Assembly (NCBI RefSeq): GCF_006704265.1
Contig: NZ_VIKA01000003.1
Location: forward strand, 27,738 to 91,737
Reading direction: 5' to 3'
DNA length: 64,000 bases
DNA from: Elioraea sp. Yellowstone
GTDB taxonomy: Bacteria; Pseudomonadota; Alphaproteobacteria; Acetobacterales; Acetobacteraceae
Numbering within the stretch: the stretch's first letter is position 1; each line of letters opens with the position of its first letter. The notes beneath the pieces were generated by a model. It did no database searches. It saw only the letters and a list, made by a program, of their open reading frames with translations, and was not told the origin of the DNA. Shown here piece after piece: positions 1 through 9,901 of the stretch. A program made the position numbers and the translations under genes.

Positions 1-25
1 CAAGTAGCACGGCGGGCGGCACGTC

Positions 26-1105
26 GTGGCAGTGGACGGGACTGCCGTTGCGGCGGGCGCGGAGGCCGCCGGCCGGGAGCGCGCCGATCGGCTGCGTCGC
101 CTCGGCCGCGAGGTCTTCCGGCAGGCGAGCGCGGTCGCCATCTCGCTGTTCGGACTGCTCGCCATCACCTTCTTCATCGGTCGGCTGCTGCCGCTCGACC
201 CGGTGGTGGCGGTGATCGGCGACGATGCGCCGCAATCGACCTACGACATGGTGTATCGCGAGCTGGGCCTGGACCGCCCGCTCTGGGAACAGTTCGCGAT
301 CTATGTCGGCAAGGTCCTGCAGGGCGATTTCGGTGCCGCGATCAACACCTCCAACCGGGTGGCCGACGACCTGCTGCGCGTCTTCCCGGCGACCGTCGAG
401 CTCGCCACCGTCTCGATCGTGATCGGCGTGGGCCTGGGCATCCCCTTCGGCGTGATCGCCGCGGTGCACCGCGGCACGCTGATCGACCATGTCGTGCGCG
501 TGGTCGGGCTGATCGGCTACTCGGCGCCGAACTTCTGGCTCGGGCTGATGGGGCTCGTGGTCTTCTACGCCATGCTCGGCTGGGTCGGCGGGCCGGGTCG
601 CGTCAGCGTCTTCTACATCGACATGATCGAGCCGCGCACGGGGTTCCTGCTGATCGACTCGCTGCTCGCGAACGAGCCCGAGGTGTTCTGGAGCGCGGTC
701 GAGCACATCGTCCTGCCGGCCTCGATCCTCGGCTACTCCTCGACCGCCTACATCGCGCGCATGACGCGCAGCTTCATGCTCGAGCAGCTCAGCCAGGAAT
801 ACGTGATCACCGCGCGCGTGAAGGGGCTCTCGCGCGCGCGCGTGGTCTGGCGCCATGCCTTTCCCAACATCATGGTGCAGCTCGTCACCGTGATCGCGCT
901 CGCCTACGCCTTCCTGCTCGAGGGCGCGGTGCTGACCGAGACCGTGTTCGCCTGGCCCGGCTTCGGCCGCTACCTGACGCTCGGCCTGCTCGCCGGCGAC
1001 ATGAACGTGGTGCTCGCCTGCACGCTGATCGTCGGGCTGACTTTCATCGTGCTGAACCTGATCTCCGACATCCTCTACCGCCTGCTCGACCCGAGGACGC
1101 GATGA
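26..1105 (+). CDS. ABC transporter permease, dipeptide/oligopeptide type (DppB/OppB-like)
   Basis: This is an inner-membrane permease of a peptide/nickel-type ABC importer, 359 residues. The N-terminal 30 or so residues are charged, and the rest is a hydrophobic BPD_transp_1 core with about six membrane segments. The ABC-contacting EAA loop is visible around EYVITARVKGLSRARVVW. The start is a GTG at 26; an in-frame TAG at 5-7 limits upstream extension and may be the stop of the preceding gene, probably the substrate-binding protein, which lies outside the window. The gene overlaps the next permease by 4 bases (ATGA). The substrate cannot be told from the permease. Confidence 0.9.
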   Translation: MAVDGTAVAAGAEAAGRERADRLRRLGREVFRQASAVAISLFGLLAITFFIGRLLPLDPVVAVIGDDAPQSTYDMVYRELGLDRPLWEQFAIYVGKVLQGDFGAAINTSNRVADDLLRVFPATVELATVSIVIGVGLGIPFGVIAAVHRGTLIDHVVRVVGLIGYSAPNFWLGLMGLVVFYAMLGWVGGPGRVSVFYIDMIEPRTGFLLIDSLLANEPEVFWSAVEHIVLPASILGYSSTAYIARMTRSFMLEQLSQEYVITARVKGLSRARVVWRHAFPNIMVQLVTVIALAYAFLLEGAVLTETVFAWPGFGRYLTLGLLAGDMNVVLACTLIVGLTFIVLNLISDILYRLLDPRTR

Positions 1106-2031
1106 CGGCCGAGGTCCGCACCGAGGCTTCCGCGCAGGGCGGGCTGCGCGCCTGGCTGCTGGCCGAGACGGTCACGGGCCCCGGCCAGGCGCGCGCGCAG
1201 AAGCTCTATCTCGGCTGGCGCCGCTTCGCCGCGAATCCGCTCGCCCTGCTGGGCCTCGGCATCGTCCTCGCGCTCGTCCTGCTCGCGGTCCTCGCGCCGC
1301 TGGTCGCGACGCACGACCCGTTCGCGCAGAGCCTCGACCGGCGGCTGCTGCCGCCCTCTTCGTCGCATCTTCTCGGCACCGACGAGCTCGGCCGCGACAT
1401 CTGGAGCCGCATCGCCTACGGGGCGCGCATCACGCTGATGATCGTGCTGCTGGTGGCGCTGATCGCGGGGCCGCTCGGCCTGCTGATCGGCACCGTGGCC
1501 GGCTATCTCGGCGGCTGGGTCGATGTCGCGCTGATGCGGCTCACCGACGTGTTCCTCTCCTTCCCGGGCCTGATCCTGGCGCTCGCCTTCGTGGCCGCAC
1601 TCGGCTCGGGGCTCGAGAACGCGATCCTCGCGATCGCGCTCACCGCGTGGCCGCCGATCGCGCGGCTCGCGCGCGCCGAGACGCTGACCGTGCGGCGCGC
1701 CGACTACATCGCCGCGGTGCGGCTCGCCGGCGCCTCCGATCTGCGCATCATCGTCCGCCACGTGATGCCGATCTGCATCCCCTCGGTGATCATCCGCATC
1801 ACGCTGAACATGGCCGGCATCATCCTCACCGCCGCCGGTCTCGGCTTCCTGGGCCTGGGCGCGCAGCCGCCCTCGCCCGAGTGGGGGGCGATGCTCTCCA
1901 CGGGCCGGGCCTACATGCTCGGCAGCTGGTGGCTCGCGGCCATGCCCGGGATCGCCATCCTGGTGGTCTCGCTCGGCTTCAACCTGCTGGGCGACGCGCT
2001 GCGCGACGTGCTTGATCCGAGATCGTCATGA
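1102..2031 (+). CDS. ABC transporter permease, dipeptide/oligopeptide type (DppC/OppC-like)
   Basis: This is the second inner-membrane permease of the peptide-type importer, 309 residues, expected to pair with the upstream DppB-like protein. It has the DppC layout: a cytoplasmic N-terminus, one membrane segment near residue 50, a periplasmic stretch containing LLGTDELGRDIWSR, then the permease core. The EAA loop reads ADYIAAVRLAGASDLRII. ATG at 1102 overlaps the upstream stop, and its own stop overlaps the ATPase gene start at 2028, so the genes are translationally coupled. Confidence 0.92.
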   Translation: MTAEVRTEASAQGGLRAWLLAETVTGPGQARAQKLYLGWRRFAANPLALLGLGIVLALVLLAVLAPLVATHDPFAQSLDRRLLPPSSSHLLGTDELGRDIWSRIAYGARITLMIVLLVALIAGPLGLLIGTVAGYLGGWVDVALMRLTDVFLSFPGLILALAFVAALGSGLENAILAIALTAWPPIARLARAETLTVRRADYIAAVRLAGASDLRIIVRHVMPICIPSVIIRITLNMAGIILTAAGLGFLGLGAQPPSPEWGAMLSTGRAYMLGSWWLAAMPGIAILVVSLGFNLLGDALRDVLDPRSS

Positions 2032-2867
2032 ACGGGCCGATCCTCACGGTCGAAGGGCTCTCCGTCACCTTCCCCTCGCTGCAAGGGAAGGTGCCGGCGG
2101 TGCGCGGCGTCAGCTTCACGGTCGGGCGCGAGAAGGTCGGCATCGTCGGCGAGTCCGGCTCGGGCAAGAGCATGACCGGGCGCGCGATCCTGAAGCTCAC
2201 GCCACCGCGAGCGCAGGTCGAGGCCCGGCACCTGCGCTTCCGCGGCATCGATCTCGTCGCGGCGAGCGAGCGCGAGATGCGCGGCATCCGCGGCCGCCGC
2301 ATCGGCATGATCCTTCAGGACCCGAAGTTCGCGCTCAATCCGGTGCAGACGGTCGGGCGCCAGATCGCCGAGGCGTTCCGCATCCACCGCCGCGCGAGCG
2401 GGACGGAGGCGAAGCAGCGCACGCTCGCCATGCTGGAGGCGGTGAGGATCCGCAACCCGCACCGCGTCTACGACCTCTATCCGCACGAGGTCTCGGGCGG
2501 CATGGGCCAGCGCATCATGATCGCGATGATGCTGATCCCCGAGCCCGACCTGCTGATCGCGGACGAGCCGACCAGCGCGCTCGACGTTACGGTTCGGATC
2601 TCGGTGCTGCGCATCCTCGACGAGCTGGTGAGCGAGCGCGGCCTCGGCCTGATCTTCATCAGCCACGACCTCAACCTGGTCGCGACCTTCTGCGACCGGG
2701 TGCTGATCATGTATGCCGGCCGCATCGTCGAGAGCCTGCCGGCGGCGGAGCTGCACGCGGCACGCCACCCCTACACGCGCGGCCTGCTCGAGAGCCTGCC
2801 GCGCATCGACGAACGGCGTGCGCGGCTGCCCGTGCTGGCGCGCGATCCCGCTTGGCTCATCGCATGA
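2028..2867 (+). CDS. ABC transporter ATP-binding protein (DppD/OppD-like)
   Basis: This is the first of two cytoplasmic ATPases of the peptide importer, 279 residues. It shows Walker A GESGSGKSM, signature VSGGMGQRIMI, Walker B LLIADEPTSALD and the switch histidine in SHDLN. It is shorter than typical DppD proteins (about 330 residues) and ends soon after HPYTRGLLESLPR, so most of the usual C-terminal oligopeptide-transporter extension is missing. It overlaps the neighbouring genes by 4 bases on each side. Confidence 0.9.
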   Translation: MNGPILTVEGLSVTFPSLQGKVPAVRGVSFTVGREKVGIVGESGSGKSMTGRAILKLTPPRAQVEARHLRFRGIDLVAASEREMRGIRGRRIGMILQDPKFALNPVQTVGRQIAEAFRIHRRASGTEAKQRTLAMLEAVRIRNPHRVYDLYPHEVSGGMGQRIMIAMMLIPEPDLLIADEPTSALDVTVRISVLRILDELVSERGLGLIFISHDLNLVATFCDRVLIMYAGRIVESLPAAELHAARHPYTRGLLESLPRIDERRARLPVLARDPAWLIA

Positions 2868-3661
2868 GCCGCGCCTTCGTCTCGGTGCGCGACCTGCGCG
2901 TCAGCTTCGGCCGCGGCGCGAGACTGATCCATGCCGTGGACGGCGTCTCGTTCGATGTCGCCGAGGGCGAGGTGTTCGGCCTGGTCGGCGAGTCCGGCTG
3001 TGGCAAGTCCACGATCCTGCGTGCGCTCTCCGGGCTCAACCCGGACTGGAGCGGCGAGGCGACGATCGCCGGCCGGCCGGTCGCGCGCACGCGCGATCCG
3101 GCGATGGCGCGCACGGTGCAGATGGTGTTCCAGGATCCCTACGGCTCGCTGCACCCCAAGCACACGGTCGAGACCGCGCTGATGGAGCCGGTGCGGATCC
3201 ACGGGCTTGGCGACGGGCCGCGGCGCATCGAGCGCGTGCTGACCGAGGTCGGGCTCTCGCCCGCGTTCCGCTACCGCTATCCGCACCAGCTCTCGGGCGG
3301 GCAGCGCCAGCGCGTGGCGATCGCACGCGCGCTGATCCTCGAGCCGCGCGTGCTCCTGCTCGACGAGCCCACCAGCGCGCTCGACGTCTCGGTGCAGGCG
3401 GAGATCCTGAACCTGCTCTCCGACATCCGGCGCACGGAGAACCTGACCTACATCCTGGTCAGCCACGATTTCGGCGTGATCGCCCATATGTGCGACCGGG
3501 TGGCGGTGATGAACCACGGCGTGATCCTCGAGGAGCTGACCGTCGAGGCGCTCATGCAGGGGCGCATGCGCCACGCCTACACGCGTGAACTCTACGAGGC
3601 CTCCGCCGGCTACACGCGCCGGCTGGAGCGGAGCGGCGAGGAGGCCGACGTCGCAGCGTGA
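2864..3661 (+). CDS. ABC transporter ATP-binding protein (DppF/OppF-like)
   Basis: This is the second ATPase of the importer, 265 residues, expected to form a heterodimer with the DppD-like subunit. It has Walker A GESGCGKST, Q-loop VFQDPYGSLHP, signature LSGGQRQRVAIA, Walker B LLLDEPTSALD and H-loop SHDFG. ATG at 2864 overlaps the upstream stop (ATGA) and the family similarity starts at once (RAFVSVRDLRVSFG), which fixes the start. It is the last gene of the importer operon; about 237 bases without a gene follow before tkt. Confidence 0.92.
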   Translation: MSRAFVSVRDLRVSFGRGARLIHAVDGVSFDVAEGEVFGLVGESGCGKSTILRALSGLNPDWSGEATIAGRPVARTRDPAMARTVQMVFQDPYGSLHPKHTVETALMEPVRIHGLGDGPRRIERVLTEVGLSPAFRYRYPHQLSGGQRQRVAIARALILEPRVLLLDEPTSALDVSVQAEILNLLSDIRRTENLTYILVSHDFGVIAHMCDRVAVMNHGVILEELTVEALMQGRMRHAYTRELYEASAGYTRRLERSGEEADVAA

Positions 3662-3834
3662 GCGGCCTGCCGCGTCCCGTCTCACGCGGGATTGCAGGGT
3701 GCGGCCGTTGCGGCGCCGGCCGGGTCTGTCGAACATCCGGCCGCGCCGAGATCGGCCCGCCCGGCCGATGAGTCGAAAGGGGTCACGGGGGGCCTGCCGC
3801 CGCTGGCATGCGACAGCCGGCACCTCCCCGGCCC

Positions 3835-3863
3835 TTGCCCCCCCGGCGTGCGCTTTCTATAGC
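3835..3863 (+). promoter_or_regulatory. Candidate sigma-70-type promoter for tkt-gap-pgk
   Basis: TTGCCC at 3835-3840 and TATAGC at 3858-3863 are separated by exactly 17 bases. They lie 35 bases upstream of the tkt GTG in an otherwise GC-rich gap. Both hexamers match the -35/-10 consensus partly. This is inferred from spacing and position only. Confidence 0.45.
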
Positions 3864-3898
3864 AGCCTCCGCCCTTCCCCCGTGACCCGGAGTGCGAG

Positions 3899-5935
3899 GT
3901 GTCCCTCACCGAAGCGCCTGCCGCCTATCCCGCTCTGGACGCCATGGCCGAGCGGCTGGCCGAGACCGCCGGCCCCGAGCGCGCCCTGGCGGACGCCATC
4001 CGCGCGCTCGCGATCGACGCGGTCGAGGCCGCCAAGTCCGGGCATCCCGGCATGCCGATGGGCATGGCCGATGTCGCCACCGTGCTCTGGACCCGCTTCC
4101 TCAAGTTCGACGCCGCCGATCCGCGCTGGCCGGACCGCGACCGCTTCGTGCTCTCGGCCGGACACGGCTCGATGCTGCTCTATGCGCTGCTGCACCTGAC
4201 CGGCCATGATGGCATGGACATGGAGGAGCTGCGCGCCTTCCGCCAGCTCGGCAGCCGCACCGCCGGCCATCCGGAACACGGCGAGCACCCGGCGATCGAG
4301 ACCACCACCGGCCCGCTCGGCCAGGGGCTCGCCACCGCCGTCGGCATGGCCATGGCAGAACGCATGCTCGCCGCCCGGTTCGGGCGCAGCCTGGTCGACC
4401 ACCGCACCTGGGTGATCGCCTCGGACGGCGACCTGATGGAAGGGGTGAGCCACGAGGCCGCCTCGCTCGCCGGGCACCTCAGACTCTCGAAGCTGACCGT
4501 GCTCTACGACGACAACGCGATCTCGATCGACGGGCCGACCAGCCTCGCCTGCTCGGACGACACGCTGAAGCGCTTCGCCGCCTATGGCTGGGCCACCAAG
4601 CGGATCGACGGGCACGACCATGCCGAGATCGCCGCCGCCCTTGCCTATGCCCAGCGCTCGAACCGGCCGACCCTGATCGCCTGCCGCACCATCATCGGCT
4701 TCGGTGCCCCGACCAAGGCCGGCACCGCCGCCACCCACGGCGCTCCGCTGGGCCCGGAGGAGGCGGCGGCCGCCAAGCGCGCGCTCGGCTGGGACGCGCC
4801 GCCCTTCACGGTGCCGGCCGAGATCGCACGCGCCTGGGCCGAGGCCGGCCGGCGCGGCGCCAAGGAGCGCATGGCGTGGCTGCGCCGCTACCAGCGCTCG
4901 CCCCAGCGCGCCGAGTTCGAGCGCGTGACCGCCGGCCGCCTGCCGGAGGGCTGGCGCGCCGCCCTCGATGCGTGGAAGGAGAAGGCGGCCGCCGAGCGGC
5001 CGAAGCTCGCCACCCGCCAGGCGAGCCAGAAGGCGCTCGAGGCGCTTGCCCCGGCGATCCCGGAGCTGGTCGGCGGCTCGGCGGATCTCACCGGGTCCAA
5101 CCTCACGTACGTGAAGGCGATGGGCACGCTCTCGGCCCAGAACTGGGGCGGGCGGCACATCCATTTCGGCGTGCGCGAGCACGGCATGGGCGCGGCCCTG
5201 AACGGCATGGCGCTGCACGGCGGGCTGGTCCCCTATGGCGGCACCTTCCTGGTGTTCAGCGACTACATGCGCCCGGCGATCCGTCTCGCGGCGCTGATGA
5301 AGCAGCGTGTGGTCTACGTCTTCACTCATGACAGCATCGGGCTCGGCGAGGACGGGCCGACCCACCAGCCGATCGAGCATCTCGCCGCGCTGCGGGCGAT
5401 CCCGAACCTCCACGTGTTCCGCCCTGCCGATGCGGTGGAGACGGCCGAGGCCTGGGCGCTGGCGCTCGCGCGCACCGAAGGCCCTTCGGTGCTCGCGCTG
5501 ACGCGCCAGGCGCTGCCGGCGGTGCGCACGGCGCACACGCCGGAGAACATGGTGGCGCGCGGCGGCTACGTGCTCGCCGAGGCCGACGGCCAGCGCAAGG
5601 CGACGCTGATCGCCTCCGGCAGCGAGGTGGCGATCGCGCTCGGGGCGCGCGATCTGTTGCAGGCCCAAGGCGTGCCGACCGCCGTGGTCTCGATGCCCTG
5701 TTTCGAGCTGTTCGCGCAGCAGGAGGAGGCCTGGCAGGCGGTCGTCCTCGGCGGCGCGCTGCGCGTCGGCATCGAGGCTGCCTGCGGCTTCGGCTGGGAG
5801 CGCTGGCTCGGCCTGTCCGGCATCTTCGTCGGCATGAGCGGGTTCGGCGCCTCCGGTCCCTACGAGAAGCTCTACCGGCATTTCGGCATCACGCCGGAGG
5901 CCGTGGCGGCGGCGGTCACGCGCCGCCTGTCGTGA
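3899..5935 (+). CDS. tkt: Transketolase
   Basis: This thiamine-diphosphate enzyme transfers two-carbon ketol units in the pentose phosphate (and Calvin) pathway. It has 678 residues, the usual full length. Visible motifs are [10 protein letters not shown] near residue 43, the ThDP-binding SDGDLMEG followed by the YDDN region, the catalytic Glu region [10 protein letters not shown], and [11 protein letters not shown] in the pyrimidine domain. The GTG start at 3899 gives the normal N-terminal length; an ATG at 3944 is the alternative. Clustering with gap and pgk just downstream supports a central carbon operon. Regulation may come from the promoter candidate just upstream. Confidence 0.95.
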   Translation: MSLTEAPAAYPALDAMAERLAETAGPERALADAIRALAIDAVEAAKSGHPGMPMGMADVATVLWTRFLKFDAADPRWPDRDRFVLSAGHGSMLLYALLHLTGHDGMDMEELRAFRQLGSRTAGHPEHGEHPAIETTTGPLGQGLATAVGMAMAERMLAARFGRSLVDHRTWVIASDGDLMEGVSHEAASLAGHLRLSKLTVLYDDNAISIDGPTSLACSDDTLKRFAAYGWATKRIDGHDHAEIAAALAYAQRSNRPTLIACRTIIGFGAPTKAGTAATHGAPLGPEEAAAAKRALGWDAPPFTVPAEIARAWAEAGRRGAKERMAWLRRYQRSPQRAEFERVTAGRLPEGWRAALDAWKEKAAAERPKLATRQASQKALEALAPAIPELVGGSADLTGSNLTYVKAMGTLSAQNWGGRHIHFGVREHGMGAALNGMALHGGLVPYGGTFLVFSDYMRPAIRLAALMKQRVVYVFTHDSIGLGEDGPTHQPIEHLAALRAIPNLHVFRPADAVETAEAWALALARTEGPSVLALTRQALPAVRTAHTPENMVARGGYVLAEADGQRKATLIASGSEVAIALGARDLLQAQGVPTAVVSMPCFELFAQQEEAWQAVVLGGALRVGIEAACGFGWERWLGLSGIFVGMSGFGASGPYEKLYRHFGITPEAVAAAVTRRLS

Positions 5936-5957
5936 AAGGATCGGGAAGGAGACACAG

Positions 5958-6971
5958 ATGGCGGTGAAGGTTGCGATCAACGGCTTCGGCCGGATCGGAC
6001 GGCTCGTGCTGCGGGCCATGGTCGAGTCGGGGCGGACGGATCTCGAGCCGGTGCTGATCAACGATCTCGGCAGCGTCGAGGCGAACGCGCACCTCTTCCG
6101 CTACGACTCCGTGCACGGCCGTTTCCCCGGTACGGTCGAGACGGCGGACGGCACGATGACGATCCGCCTCGGCAACCGGAGCTGGGGGCCGATCCGGGTC
6201 ACGGCCGAGCGCGACCCCGGCAAGCTGCCCCTTGCGGGCGTGGACGTGGCCATGGAGTGCACGGGGATCTTCACCTCGAAGGAGAAGGTCCAGCCCCTGC
6301 TCGGCGCCGGGGCGCGCAAGGTCCTGATCTCGGCGCCGGGCGAGGGCGCGGATGCCACGGTGGTCTATGGCGTGAACCACGGCGTGCTCACCAGGGACAT
6401 GACCGTCGTCTCGAACGCCTCCTGCACGACCAACTGCCTCGCGCCGATGGTGAAGGTGCTGCACGACGCGTTCGGGGTCGAGCGCGGCTACATGGTGACC
6501 ATCCACGCCTATACGGGCGACCAGGGCACGGTGGATACCCTGCACAAGGATCTGCACCGCGCGCGGGCGGCGGCCGTGAACATCATCCCCACCACCACGG
6601 GGGCCGCGCGCGCGGTCGGGCTCGTGCTGCCAGACCTCAAGGGCAAGCTCGACGGCACGGCCGTGCGTGTGCCGGTGCCGAACGTCTCGCTCGTCTCGCT
6701 CGATGCGAACCTGAAGCGCGCCGTCACCAGGGACGAGGTGAACGCGGCCATGAAGGCCGCCGCCGAGGGACCCATGAAGGGCATCCTCGACTACTCGGAC
6801 GAGAAGCTCGTGAGCTCGGACTTCAACCACGTGGCCGCCTCGTGCAGCTTCGACGCGACCCAGACCGCGGTGATCGAGGGCACGCTCGTGCGCGTGATGG
6901 GCTGGTACGACAACGAGTGGGGCTTCTCGAACCGCATGAGCGACACGGCGGCGCTCATGGGTTCGCTCTGA
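5958..6971 (+). CDS. gap: Glyceraldehyde-3-phosphate dehydrogenase, type I
   Basis: This enzyme oxidises and phosphorylates glyceraldehyde-3-phosphate to 1,3-bisphosphoglycerate in the cytoplasm. It has 337 residues with the Rossmann motif INGFGRIGR at 7-15, the active-site SNASCTTNC with Cys156, and the partner His183 in MVTIHAYT. A purine-rich ribosome site (aaggatcgggaaggag) lies just before ATG 5958. The stop shares one base with the pgk start at 6971, so gap and pgk are tightly coupled. Confidence 0.96.
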   Translation: MAVKVAINGFGRIGRLVLRAMVESGRTDLEPVLINDLGSVEANAHLFRYDSVHGRFPGTVETADGTMTIRLGNRSWGPIRVTAERDPGKLPLAGVDVAMECTGIFTSKEKVQPLLGAGARKVLISAPGEGADATVVYGVNHGVLTRDMTVVSNASCTTNCLAPMVKVLHDAFGVERGYMVTIHAYTGDQGTVDTLHKDLHRARAAAVNIIPTTTGAARAVGLVLPDLKGKLDGTAVRVPVPNVSLVSLDANLKRAVTRDEVNAAMKAAAEGPMKGILDYSDEKLVSSDFNHVAASCSFDATQTAVIEGTLVRVMGWYDNEWGFSNRMSDTAALMGSL

Positions 6972-8161
6972 TGGCGTTCCGCACGCTCGACGGGCTCGCC
7001 GTGCGCGGCAGGCGCGTGCTGCTGCGCGCCGACCTGAACGTACCGATGCAGGACGGGAAGGTGAGCGACCCCACGCGGCTGGAGCGGCTTTCGCCGACGA
7101 TCCGCGAGCTCGCGGAGAAGGGCGCGAAGGTGATCGTGCTGAGCCACTTCGACCGGCCGAAAGGCAGGCGCGTTCCTTCCATGTCGCTCAGGCCGGTGGC
7201 CGAGGCGCTCTCCGGCGTGCTCGGCCGCCCCGTCGCCTTCGCCGAGGACTGCATCGGCGCGCCGGCCGAGACGGCGGTCGCCGCGATGCGGGAGGGCGAT
7301 GTGCTGGTGCTCGAGAACACCCGCTTCCACCCGGGCGAGGAGCAGAACGACGCCGCCTTCGCCGATGCGCTGGCGCGGCTCGGAGAGCTCTATGTCAACG
7401 ACGCGTTCTCGGCCGCGCACCGGGCGCATGCCTCCACCGAGGCGCTTGCGCGGCGCCTGCCTGCCTATGCCGGGCGGCTGATGCAGGCCGAGCTCGAGGC
7501 GCTCGAGCGCGCGCTCGGCGCGCCGGCGCGGCCGCTGGCGGCGATCGTCGGCGGCGCCAAGGTCAGCACCAAGCTCGACCTGCTCGGCAACCTGGTCGAG
7601 CGGGTGAACCTGCTGGTGATCGGCGGGGCGATGGCGAACACCTTGCTCGCCGCGCGCGGGATCGCCGTCGGTCGGAGCCTGCAGGAGCCGGACCTGCACG
7701 CGACCGCGCGCGGGATCGAGGCCAAGGCGAAGGCCGCCGGATGCGACATCCTGCTGCCGGTCGACGCCGTGGTCGCGCGCGAGTTCCGGGCGCATGCGCC
7801 GACCGAGACGGTGCCGGTCGGCGCGGTGCCGGCGGAGGCGATGATCCTTGATCTCGGGCCGCTCACCTGTGCCGCGATCCTGGACCGGCTCGCCGAGTGC
7901 CGCACGCTGGTCTGGAACGGGCCGCTCGGCGCCTTCGAGACCCCGCCCTTCGACGCCGCGACAGTGCGCGTCGCCAGGGGGGTGGCGGGGCTCACCCGGG
8001 CAGGCCGGCTGCTCTCGGTCGCCGGCGGCGGCGACACCGTGGCCGCGCTGCGCCAGGCGGGGGTGGCCGAGGATCTGAGCTATGTCTCCGCCGCGGGCGG
8101 AGCCTTCCTCGAATGGCTGGAAGGCAAGACGCTGCCGGGGGTGGCGGCCCTCGCCGCCTGA
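6971..8161 (+). CDS. pgk: Phosphoglycerate kinase
   Basis: This enzyme converts 1,3-bisphosphoglycerate and ADP to 3-phosphoglycerate and ATP, the step after gap. It has 396 residues with the N-terminal substrate motif LRADLNVPM, the hinge/nucleotide motif [15 protein letters not shown], the [10 protein letters not shown] segment and the C-terminal GGGDTVAAL glycine loop. The ATG at 6971 overlaps the gap stop. A fructose-bisphosphate aldolase gene, which often follows pgk, is absent; a small secreted protein is coupled instead. Confidence 0.96.
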   Translation: MAFRTLDGLAVRGRRVLLRADLNVPMQDGKVSDPTRLERLSPTIRELAEKGAKVIVLSHFDRPKGRRVPSMSLRPVAEALSGVLGRPVAFAEDCIGAPAETAVAAMREGDVLVLENTRFHPGEEQNDAAFADALARLGELYVNDAFSAAHRAHASTEALARRLPAYAGRLMQAELEALERALGAPARPLAAIVGGAKVSTKLDLLGNLVERVNLLVIGGAMANTLLAARGIAVGRSLQEPDLHATARGIEAKAKAAGCDILLPVDAVVAREFRAHAPTETVPVGAVPAEAMILDLGPLTCAAILDRLAECRTLVWNGPLGAFETPPFDAATVRVARGVAGLTRAGRLLSVAGGGDTVAALRQAGVAEDLSYVSAAGGAFLEWLEGKTLPGVAALAA

Positions 8162-8412
8162 CTCGGCGTCTGCTGGCGGTGCTGCTCGCCGCCGCCGCGC
8201 TGCCGACGCGCGCCCGCGAGACCTGTCTGCCGGCACAGAGCGCGGCCGGCGCGACCGACCGGTGCGTGCGTTATCCCGGCTTCACCCCGCCCGGCAGCGG
8301 GGCGCGCTGCAGCGGCTGCGGGTGCCGCGGCGGACCCGGCTGTCGCAAGGCCGACGGGTCGTGTGCCTCCTGGCGTGATCGGGTGGTGCCGGACTGCCGC
8401 GCCCGTCGGTAG
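8158..8412 (+). CDS. Small cysteine-rich secreted protein (unknown), probable CTG start
   Basis: I do not recognise this protein. Read from CTG 8158 it has 84 residues: an n-region TRR, a hydrophobic run [15 protein letters not shown] that looks like a signal peptide, then a short mature part with eight cysteines, including a CSGCGC cluster. This suggests disulfides or metal binding outside the cytoplasm. The CTG overlaps the pgk stop as CTGA, mimicking the ATGA coupling common here. No ATG fits, and a GTG at 8179 would cut the signal peptide. It is real if the cysteine pattern is conserved in relatives. Confidence 0.5.
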   Translation: MTRRLLAVLLAAAALPTRARETCLPAQSAAGATDRCVRYPGFTPPGSGARCSGCGCRGGPGCRKADGSCASWRDRVVPDCRARR

Positions 8413-8476
8413 GCACAAACCCAACATACGCACGCATGGGTTGCGGGACGTCTCGCATTAACTCATTCTTAACCAC

Positions 8477-8710
8477 ATGCGTGCCAGAACCCTGCGCATG
8501 GTTCCGCTCTCTTCCCTTGCCGCGTTCTCGCAGTCGGCCTCGGCCGCGCTGCAGGTGCGCGACAGCCGGCCGGTGGGCGGCACGCAGGGGATCGGCGGCG
8601 TTGAGCGCCAGCTGATAGCCACTCCCCCCAAGCCTGCGCATCCGGTTCTGCCAGCGCAGCCGCCGTCCGGCCCGCTGCCGCGGGGCTCCCTGCTCAACCT
8701 GACCATCTGA
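8477..8710 (+). CDS. Small hypothetical protein
   Basis: This is a 77-residue open frame from ATG 8477 that I do not recognise. The N-terminus has a weak hydrophobic stretch (MVPLSSLAAFSQSASA), and the C-terminal half is rich in Pro and Gly and ends in LLNLTI. The 60 bases upstream are unusually AT-rich for this window (actcattcttaacc), which fits a promoter. It lies alone between the pgk cluster and the Nudix-like gene. It may be a small conserved protein or chance. Confidence 0.4.
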   Translation: MRARTLRMVPLSSLAAFSQSASAALQVRDSRPVGGTQGIGGVERQLIATPPKPAHPVLPAQPPSGPLPRGSLLNLTI

Positions 8711-8812
8711 CGCCCGCTCTGGCGGTCGGATCGCGTCCGCTCGCGCGGGTCTGATCCGTTCGCGTGCGCCCGCCGCTGGCGCGCCACAGTCTTGCGCGAG
8801 ATGCTGACGTGC

Positions 8813-9220
8813 ATGGCCGATGCGAGCGTCAGCGGACCCCGCGTCCGGACGGCACCGGCGGGCGACACCCGCGCGCGCCAGATCTGTCCTGAATGCGGCT
8901 TCGTCGCCTGCGAGACCCCCGAAGTGGCGGTCGGTTCGGTTGCCGTGCATGACAGCCGCGTGCTGCTCTGTCGGCGCGCGATCATGCCCCGCAGGGGGGG
9001 CTGGACGCTGCCCGCCGGCCTCCTCGAACTCGGCGAGGCCGCCGGGGAGTCTCTGTCTATCGGCCCGACCGAGGAGTCGGGCGAGGTGGGCCTGTTCGGC
9101 CGGGAGGAGATCCCGTGGGACGACATCGCCTTTCCCCCCGTGCGCCGGGCGTGCAGCCACTGGCAGGAGAGCGCAGGTGCGGCGTCCTGGCCGGCGCGCG
9201 GCAATCCGGTGCCGGCATGA
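8813..9220 (+). CDS. Nudix-family protein with an internal deletion, probably inactive
   Basis: The N-terminus (CPECGF, then VLLCRRAIMPRRGGWTLPAG) is that of zinc-ribbon Nudix hydrolases. The Nudix box starts normally (GLLELGE) but at about residue 80 jumps to IGPTEESGEVGLF, followed by EEIPWDDIAFPPVR, which in full-length relatives lies some 45 residues further on. The catalytic REUXEEXGU half is therefore missing. The frame stays open to 135 residues, against about 180 in the family. The start could also be ATG 8801. I treat it as a decaying gene; the stop overlaps the next gene by 4 bases. Confidence 0.6.
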   Translation: MADASVSGPRVRTAPAGDTRARQICPECGFVACETPEVAVGSVAVHDSRVLLCRRAIMPRRGGWTLPAGLLELGEAAGESLSIGPTEESGEVGLFGREEIPWDDIAFPPVRRACSHWQESAGAASWPARGNPVPA

Positions 9221-9558
9221 GGGCGTTCCTGCTGCTGGCGCTGGCTGCCTTCGGCGCTGTGGGCGCCCAGGCGAATCCCTTCCTCAGGCAGGGCATCATG
9301 CTCGAGGAGGTGCCCTTCGCACCCTCCCGGCCGGACGAGGCGCCGGGCCTCGCGCCGGCACCGCCGCCCGCGGCTGCGGAGCCGGAGGCGGCGGTCGACG
9401 GCGTTCGGCTCTCGCCGGGCGCCACCCTCGCGCCGAGCCTTCTCGATCCCGGCCGGATCGATCGCGGGCTGGACGGACCGACGGGCGGGGCGGACGGCCC
9501 GATCGGCCGGCGCCTGCTCGATGCCGGGCCGGGCATCATGCTCCAGCAGCGGTTCTGA
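9217..9558 (+). CDS. Small secreted hypothetical protein
   Basis: This 113-residue frame starts at ATG 9217, overlapping the Nudix-like stop (ATGA). Residues 1-19 (MRAFLLLALAAFGAVGAQA) look like a signal peptide with an AQA cleavage site. The mature part is rich in Pro, Ala and Gly, with a related motif near both ends (QGIMLEE and PGIMLQQ). No known domain is visible. It is probably periplasmic or surface-bound; its role is unknown. Confidence 0.5.
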   Translation: MRAFLLLALAAFGAVGAQANPFLRQGIMLEEVPFAPSRPDEAPGLAPAPPPAAAEPEAAVDGVRLSPGATLAPSLLDPGRIDRGLDGPTGGADGPIGRRLLDAGPGIMLQQRF

Positions 9559-9901
9559 ATCGCCTCGGAGCCTTCGTCGCAACGACGGCAGTCCATGGCC
9601 CGGCGGGCGCGTCCGCCGGGTGATGGCCCCCGCTCGACCTTCGGTTCCGGCGCCGGACGGGCCCCGAGCGCAGTGGACCGGGACCACGCGGCGACGGCAT
9701 CGCCGCACGGGACGATGCCGCGCGGACGGCATGACCGGCGCCGAGGCGTGCATCCCGGATGCCCCCATGCTGTTCCGCAGGGGCCGGCACGACCGCCATC
9801 CTCTTGGCATCCGGCGATACGTCCTGGATGCGCCGCTAGGGATCACCGAACCGAGGCGATGATCACCTCCGGGTTGCGCCTCGCCCCGGGATCCGCGCCG
9901 C
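9559..9901. other. 343-base gap without a supported gene
   Basis: This lies between the small secreted protein and the stop of the minus-strand CHAT gene. Open frames here on either strand are arginine/proline-rich and look like shadows. I see no tRNA, clear terminator or repeat. It is a convergent gap, so any terminator would serve both sides. Confidence 0.5.

Noticed and set aside
1075..1761. Long minus-strand open frame opposite the permease genes
   Set aside because: Arg/Glu/His-rich translation typical of antisense frames in GC-rich genes; the plus-strand permease is clear.
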